Shown here one piece after another: positions 55,787 through 60,210 of a DNA stretch of 60,210 nucleotides. Position numbers and translations under genes: made by a program. The stretch is from contig CALODS010000049.1 of assembly GCA_942492225.1 (NCBI GenBank), forward strand, positions 1 to 60,210, read 5' to 3'. Each line of letters begins with the position of its first letter. Positions within the stretch are counted from its first letter, which is position 1. The notes under the pieces were generated by a model. That model made no database searches. It worked only from the letters and a program-made list of their open reading frames with translations, and was not told the origin of the DNA. Origin of the DNA: JAFGTX01 sp942492225 (GTDB taxonomy: Bacteria; Bacillota; Clostridia; Peptostreptococcales; Acidaminobacteraceae).

Positions 55787-56755
55787 TTATCTTATTCCTT
55801 TCCCAGAATCCAATACATCTAATATCTCAATTGGATACGGCTCAAAAATACTTTGCACTTTTAAATACGCTACATCAAATCTAATGACCCAACCGTATAA
55901 TACCGACATAACTGCCGAAAACGGTCTTTTATTTTGATTATATAAACTTAGCTGGTCAAGAAAATACGCTTTTTCGTCTGCACTCAATCGATCTGATACA
56001 TAGCCAAACATATGAAGAATCATATTAGTATTTTTTCCTTTTCTGAGCGGTTTCATTAATGCTTTTTGTAAATGCTGTTCATAGTCAACTAATACACTTT
56101 CTAAGGTGACTTTATCGTGATTTGCAACGATGCGTCCTAATTCTTTCTGTTCTGTCTGGTGATACGCCATTAGTAGGTATTTGTGGGCACTATGAAACTG
56201 AACCAACTCGGCCATACTTCTTTTTTCTTTAACACGATCAAATCTTGCAAGGGTATAAATACGCGTTAAAAAATGTTCTCTTATATCATAATTCATCAAA
56301 CGACCCTCGTCTTCTACTGGCAAAAATGGATTATTTTCGATAACAGCCCCACCAAAAAAACCAGTACTTTTTGTCGGCCAGCAAGCAACACGTCCAACAC
56401 TTGGATACATTTTTACTTCTTTAATACCACAAGAAGGGGATCGACTTTTGAGGATTGCACCATGTATATTTTGATTTGGAATACTTTGGCTAAACGTTTC
56501 ACAAAACCGTGTCATTTTTTCTGTGCTATCAACGCCAGACATAGAGGATAATAATTGTTTCTTGTTATCACTAATAACAATTCTAATGGCCTCTCTAGGA
56601 ACTGGTAACCCTATTTCAACCTCTGGACAAACCGTCACGAAAGTCACATGATTTTTTATTCTTTTGACAAAATCACTACCAATCATACTCCCGTCATATC
56701 GACAAGCTCCATGCTCTATACATTTACTAATTAATACTTTAGGTTTTAGTTCCAT
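55787..56755 (-). CDS. DUF523 plus DUF1722 (YbgA-like) protein
   Basis: This 322-residue soluble protein has an N-terminal DUF523 domain (about 1-150) with SKCIEHGACRYDG, VCPEVEIGLPVPRE and LKSRSPSCGIKEVK. A C-terminal DUF1722 domain (about 195-310) carries FHSAHKYLLMAYHQ. In DUF523 proteins the cysteines may bind a cluster; the function is unknown. It is the first gene of a run with DAK2-DegV and DUF1295. Confidence 0.9.
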   Translation of the reverse strand: MELKPKVLISKCIEHGACRYDGSMIGSDFVKRIKNHVTFVTVCPEVEIGLPVPREAIRIVISDNKKQLLSSMSGVDSTEKMTRFCETFSQSIPNQNIHGAILKSRSPSCGIKEVKMYPSVGRVACWPTKSTGFFGGAVIENNPFLPVEDEGRLMNYDIREHFLTRIYTLARFDRVKEKRSMAELVQFHSAHKYLLMAYHQTEQKELGRIVANHDKVTLESVLVDYEQHLQKALMKPLRKGKNTNMILHMFGYVSDRLSADEKAYFLDQLSLYNQNKRPFSAVMSVLYGWVIRFDVAYLKVQSIFEPYPIEILDVLDSGKGIR

Positions 56756-56906
56756 TATTTTTCACTCCTAACTGAATTTATATATGAATGCGATATTGTA
56801 TGTATACCAAAATTAAAATGAGATTAACTCTCTTTTATAAAAAACATTGAGCTATCTATAATATTTTTGTCGGTACTAAACACAATATACTCCTTATGGC
56901 GTAAAA
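56756..56906. other. Intergenic region upstream of the DUF523/DUF1722 gene
   Basis: It is AT-rich, with several possible -10-like hexamers but no clear -35 at proper spacing. No RNA structure was recognised apart from the terminator that follows. Confidence 0.3.
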
Positions 56907-56930
56907 AAAAACAATGCAAAGCATTGTTTT
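56901..56930 (-). terminator. Terminator after the DUF2177 gene
   Basis: ACAATGC (56911-56917) pairs with GCATTGT (56921-56927). The minus strand continues with nine T's. Confidence 0.92.
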
Positions 56931-56961
56931 AATATTGAGCACTTTTATACGATTCTCGTTC

Positions 56962-57351
56962 TTATTTCAAGATTAAATAACTGATTGCAGATACCGTTCC
57001 GCTTAGAATCGTTCCCCAACAAATATCAATAATCGTTATTAGCACAGGCCAATCTTTTAAAGTGGCCAAATTGGTCAAGTCATAAGTGGCATAGGTTACA
57101 AAACCAAAAAACATACCCATCAATATCGCTGATTGTATACTTTCCTTAGCAAGTGAAGGATTAATAACAAAGACAATGAGGCCAACGATAAAAATAATAT
57201 AAAATATTAAAGCTGCCATAACGTTAACTTTATCGGCCATAATAAAACCTAAATATTCTTTATACAATTTTCTTGCTACGAAAGCCAACCAAAAGATGTC
57301 TACTAAAAAAAATACAGCTATTGTTACTATAAACTTTTTAACTTCTAGCAT
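56962..57351 (-). CDS. DUF2177 family membrane protein
   Basis: This 129-residue protein has four membrane helices and the family pattern FFLVDIFWLAFVARKLYKEYLG, then SAILMGMFFGFVTYATYDLTNLATLKDWP. The function is unknown. It is monocistronic, with a strong terminator. Confidence 0.88.
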   Translation of the reverse strand: MLEVKKFIVTIAVFFLVDIFWLAFVARKLYKEYLGFIMADKVNVMAALIFYIIFIVGLIVFVINPSLAKESIQSAILMGMFFGFVTYATYDLTNLATLKDWPVLITIIDICWGTILSGTVSAISYLILK

Positions 57352-57458
57352 CTCATCACCGTCTTCCTTTTGATGCTAATCTAAATTATTAGGGCTATAC
57401 TCTTACTAAACATATACCAATTATTAAGATGTTCTAAGCAATTTAATTTTATCGTTTA

Positions 57459-58706
57459 TTATTTCGTTATAGACTTAACGCGAATAGAAATTATATGTTT
57501 CTTATCAGCGTGTTCTACTATATATAATTTGTCATTATGTTTAAAACGTTCACCCGTTTTGGGTAATCTTCCAAAATGATCAATCATAAATCCTGCAACC
57601 GTATCGTAATCCCCTTGAATTAATCCTAGATCTACTTCTTTAGCAATGTCACGTATACGCGTTGTTCCACGAATAAGAAATTCATCTTCTCCAATTTTTT
57701 TAATCAATTCTTCTTCTTCATCATATTCATCATAAATCTCACCAACAATTTCTTCTAGCATATCTTCTAATGTAATAATCCCAATAGTATTTCCATATTC
57801 ATCTACCACAACGGCCAAATGAGCCCTTCTTTTTTTCATTTCTAAAAACACTCTGGAGATAAGATCATTCTCATACACATAAAATGGTTCTCTTGTATGT
57901 TTTGCTATATTAAACACATTACTCTCTTCTCCTGAGGACCATAAATCTTTCATAAATAATACACCTACAACGTTTCCTTGATCATTTTCATAAACTGGAA
58001 TACGAGAAAAGCGTTTACGTTGATACAGATGATTTACATCATTTATATCAGCTCTCGATGATAGCATCGATACTTCAGAACGTGGTACCATAACTTCTTT
58101 TACCATCAAATCACCAAAGGTAAACACTTTATGAAGCATCATTTTCTCTTCTTGTTCAAGAACCCCTTCATCATGACCAATTGTAATCATCAATTTAAGC
58201 TCATCTTCTGTTATAAAGGGTTGATTTTCTGGCGGTTTACTTCCCATTAACTTCATTAAAAGTTGTGTCAGATGCAAAAGGATAAAAGTAATTGGTGTAA
58301 AAATAAATACAACTATTTTAATTATTGGTGCTACTTTAATAGCCCATTGCTCTGCTTTTCTTATGGCTAAAGATTTTGGTGTAATTTCTCCAAAAATCAA
58401 AATAGCAATTGTCATCCCGATAGTCGCCAATCCCACGCCTGCCATTCCGTAGTAATGAATAGCCAAAGACGTCGCAACTGCAGAAGCAGCTATATTTACC
58501 AGATTATTACCTACTAAGATTGAACTTAACAACTTTTTGGGTTGTTCTAACAATTCATTTACACGCTTGGCTTCAACAATACCTCGCTCTTCCATGTGTT
58601 TGATTTTTATTTTACTCAAAGACAAAAGCGCTGTTTCAGATGCTGAAAAGAATGCGGACAATACAATAAGTGCTGTTAATATTATTATTTGATATATAGG
58701 ATTCAT
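57459..58706 (-). CDS. CNNM/CorC-type transporter (hemolysin-like, DUF21-CBS-CorC)
   Basis: This 415-residue protein has a DUF21 membrane domain (about 1-185, SASETALLSLSKIKIKHM and FGEITPKSLAIRKAE). A CBS pair (about 205-330, VMVPRSEVSML, GIITLEDMLEEIVGEI) and a C-terminal CorC/HlyC domain (about 345-410, FLIRGTTRIRDI) follow. Family members handle magnesium or other divalent ions. A CorA gene lies two genes upstream, which fits a small metal-ion group. Confidence 0.92.
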   Translation of the reverse strand: MNPIYQIIILTALIVLSAFFSASETALLSLSKIKIKHMEERGIVEAKRVNELLEQPKKLLSSILVGNNLVNIAASAVATSLAIHYYGMAGVGLATIGMTIAILIFGEITPKSLAIRKAEQWAIKVAPIIKIVVFIFTPITFILLHLTQLLMKLMGSKPPENQPFITEDELKLMITIGHDEGVLEQEEKMMLHKVFTFGDLMVKEVMVPRSEVSMLSSRADINDVNHLYQRKRFSRIPVYENDQGNVVGVLFMKDLWSSGEESNVFNIAKHTREPFYVYENDLISRVFLEMKKRRAHLAVVVDEYGNTIGIITLEDMLEEIVGEIYDEYDEEEELIKKIGEDEFLIRGTTRIRDIAKEVDLGLIQGDYDTVAGFMIDHFGRLPKTGERFKHNDKLYIVEHADKKHIISIRVKSITK

Positions 58707-58791
58707 AACAAACTCCTTTCATATTTCTTGGTATTTATTTACCCTAAAATTTTAGCTGTCAACATCATCTTGAATCGTCGCTAAAATTCTA

Positions 58792-59310
58792 TTAACGCTT
58801 CAACGTTCCATAACCACCATAAACTGGTTTAACATCATTGATTGTAATGACAACATTTTCTTGAAAACTTTTTATCATACTGATAACTTCACTATAATCT
58901 TTTCTTTTGATATTCATCAATAAGACTTCTCTATCAAAGTTCATTCCTTTACCTTCAATTACAGTAACCGCATAACCTTTGTCACGAATGTTGCCTACCA
59001 ATGTATCACCATGTTCTTTACTCACAATTGCCTCTACTCGAATATTTCCAATAGCCAATTTTTCTTCCAGTATTGACCCCATATAGTTTCCTAATGCAAA
59101 ACCCGCTGCATAGATCACTACTTTTATTGGGTCTTCTGTTATATTTGTAAGAACTGTAGAAACCAACGCCAACCATAATATAACTTCTACAAAGCCAATA
59201 CATGCACCAAGTAATCTCTCACCTCTTGTTATTAAAACAATACGAACCGTTCCAATACTTACTTCAACTATTTTTGCAAAAAATATAAACAGATAAATCA
59301 CTATACTCAC
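58792..59310 (-). CDS. DUF2179 (UPF0316) membrane protein
   Basis: This 172-residue protein has three N-terminal helices (RIVLITRGERLLGACIGFVEV, FALGNYMGSILEEKLAIG) and a C-terminal DUF2179 domain. The family occurs across Firmicutes without a firm function. A possible weak terminator stem AATTTTAGC/GCTAAAATT lies just downstream (58748-58788), before the CNNM gene. Confidence 0.88.
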   Translation of the reverse strand: MSIVIYLFIFFAKIVEVSIGTVRIVLITRGERLLGACIGFVEVILWLALVSTVLTNITEDPIKVVIYAAGFALGNYMGSILEEKLAIGNIRVEAIVSKEHGDTLVGNIRDKGYAVTVIEGKGMNFDREVLLMNIKRKDYSEVISMIKSFQENVVITINDVKPVYGGYGTLKR

Positions 59311-59568
59311 TTTTCTTCTCCTTAATATTAGTTATTTTTACGCACAAAAAAACATCACCTCTATGTATCGACCCAAACATTTATTATAATTCAACGTGTT
59401 AAATATTCGAGCACTAAAAATTAAATAGCGGTCATGCCTTTTATATTTATATTATATTATTTTCTAACTTTTTCTCGATAAAAATCACTTTGCTGTTTGG
59501 TGATTTCTGCTTAATTATACGTCAAAACATTTAATAGTCAAGTAGTTTTTTATATATAATTTAAAAAA
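59311..59568. other. Intergenic region between DUF2179 and corA genes
   Basis: It is AT-rich. A 7-bp stem AAATCAC/GTGATTT (59482-59506) followed on the minus strand by TTTTTATC could be a weak corA terminator. No gene was recognised. Confidence 0.4.
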
Positions 59569-60210
59569 TTAAAACCATTTTTTTGATTTAAAAAAAGCAA
59601 CCATTAATGTTGTTGTAACAACGCATCCTGAAACAAAAAATAGAAAACCATTTGGATTTAATAACCCAGGAATATAGTTAAAATTCATTCCAAATACACC
59701 CGCTAAAAAAGAAAGTGGTATAAAAATCGCTGAGAAAATTGTTAGTGTTGTCATTATTTTATTCATGTCATTAGAATTATTTAACATATAATTTTCAAAT
59801 AAACCATCAATAATTTCCTTTTGTATTAAGAGCTCATTTTCTACTTCCTTAATGTGCTCAAACAGAGAATCTATATAATCCTTATTCTGGATACCAAGAC
59901 GTTCTGGATCTAATATCAACTGTTGTATTAAGCGATCAATCGGATTAATACTAAATTTGATTAGCATTAATTTTTTCCTAATATCATGTATAATTGAAAC
60001 ATTTAATGTTTCTAAATTTGTAATGCTCTCTTCCATTAATTCGATATCAACCTTTAGAAGTTCCAAAACGTTGATATAATTATCAATCAATGCATCTAAT
60101 AAGGCGAAATATGTATACCCTTGATTACTGGACCTTATTATGCCGACTTTATTTATAATTCTATCCCTAATAGATTCAAAAACATCTCCTTTTCTTTCTT
60201 GAAAAGTTAC
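59569..60210 (-). CDS. corA: CorA-family magnesium transporter, C-terminal part (cut by window edge)
   Basis: The frame is open from the window edge to the stop at 59569. The visible 213 residues begin VTFQERKGDVFESIRDRI and YFALLDALIDNYI, matching the CorA cytoplasmic domain. Two C-terminal membrane helices follow, with the invariant ion-path motif GMN in AGVFGMNFNYIPG. The start codon lies beyond 60210. CorA forms pentameric channels for magnesium, or for cobalt and nickel. Confidence 0.93.
   Translation of the reverse strand, partial: VTFQERKGDVFESIRDRIINKVGIIRSSNQGYTYFALLDALIDNYINVLELLKVDIELMEESITNLETLNVSIIHDIRKKLMLIKFSINPIDRLIQQLILDPERLGIQNKDYIDSLFEHIKEVENELLIQKEIIDGLFENYMLNNSNDMNKIMTTLTIFSAIFIPLSFLAGVFGMNFNYIPGLLNPNGFLFFVSGCVVTTTLMVAFFKSKKWF

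Overview
The window is AT-rich chromosomal DNA from a low-GC anaerobic Firmicute of class Clostridia. This rests on the reverse-strand rRNA genes, the anaerobic (cbi) cobalamin route, a ferredoxin-dependent indolepyruvate oxidoreductase with a phosphotransbutyrylase, a sigma-54 enhancer-binding protein, two T-box leaders and strong AGGAGG-type ribosome binding sites. The 16S suggests a Lachnospirales/Vallitaleaceae-like lineage, but I could not run a placement. Most genes lie on the minus strand, leading away from the rRNA operon. There are no prophages, insertion sequences or CRISPR arrays.

Layout from left to right. 1-2842: start of an rRNA operon (23S 5' part, tRNA-Ala, 16S, processing stem, tandem promoters). 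3245-7832: EamA transporter and the ptb-iorA-iorB fermentation operon. 7893-12439: radical SAM, membrane protein, NAD kinase, TPR operon. 12668-15247: a small orphan gene and argS behind an Arg T-box. 15253-23159: nine cobalamin genes (cbiC-D-E-T-L-F-G-H-J) followed by hpt, under a cobalamin riboswitch. 23187-24988: a polysaccharide deacetylase lipoprotein and a DUF4364 regulator. 25072-29586: a cysteine desulfidase with its own sigma-54 promoter and three enhancer-like palindromes, its enhancer-binding protein, and a diguanylate cyclase. 29719-34557: folC, valS and a GNAT gene behind a Val T-box with a consensus promoter. 34569-37482: a small orphan gene and a PspC/PspC/LiaF-like envelope-stress cluster. 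37537-42873: Gx-type transporter, peptidoglycan-binding protein, tcdA, pepT, class IV aminotransferase and a small membrane protein. 42979-47420: an ABC exporter whose middle gene encodes a CARDB-like surface protein. 47698-53214: PatB/MalY lyase, orphan genes, a GNAT gene with a possible frameshift, an M48 protease and a Nudix gene broken by a stop codon. 53217-60210: methyltransferase-like membrane protein, DAK2-DegV fusion, DUF523/DUF1722, DUF2177, CNNM/CorC, DUF2179 and the end of a CorA transporter.

The best leads are: (1) a self-contained sigma-54 cysteine-degradation switch at 25072-28305, with a cysteine cluster in the regulator's sensor region; (2) a 58-nt element found twice (34943-35000 and 38054-38112), each time between an upstream terminator and the start of an unrelated gene, which may be an undescribed leader RNA or a dispersed repeat; (3) a Nudix gene in which an in-frame TAG replaces the catalytic glutamate. 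All family assignments come from reading motifs, without database searches.
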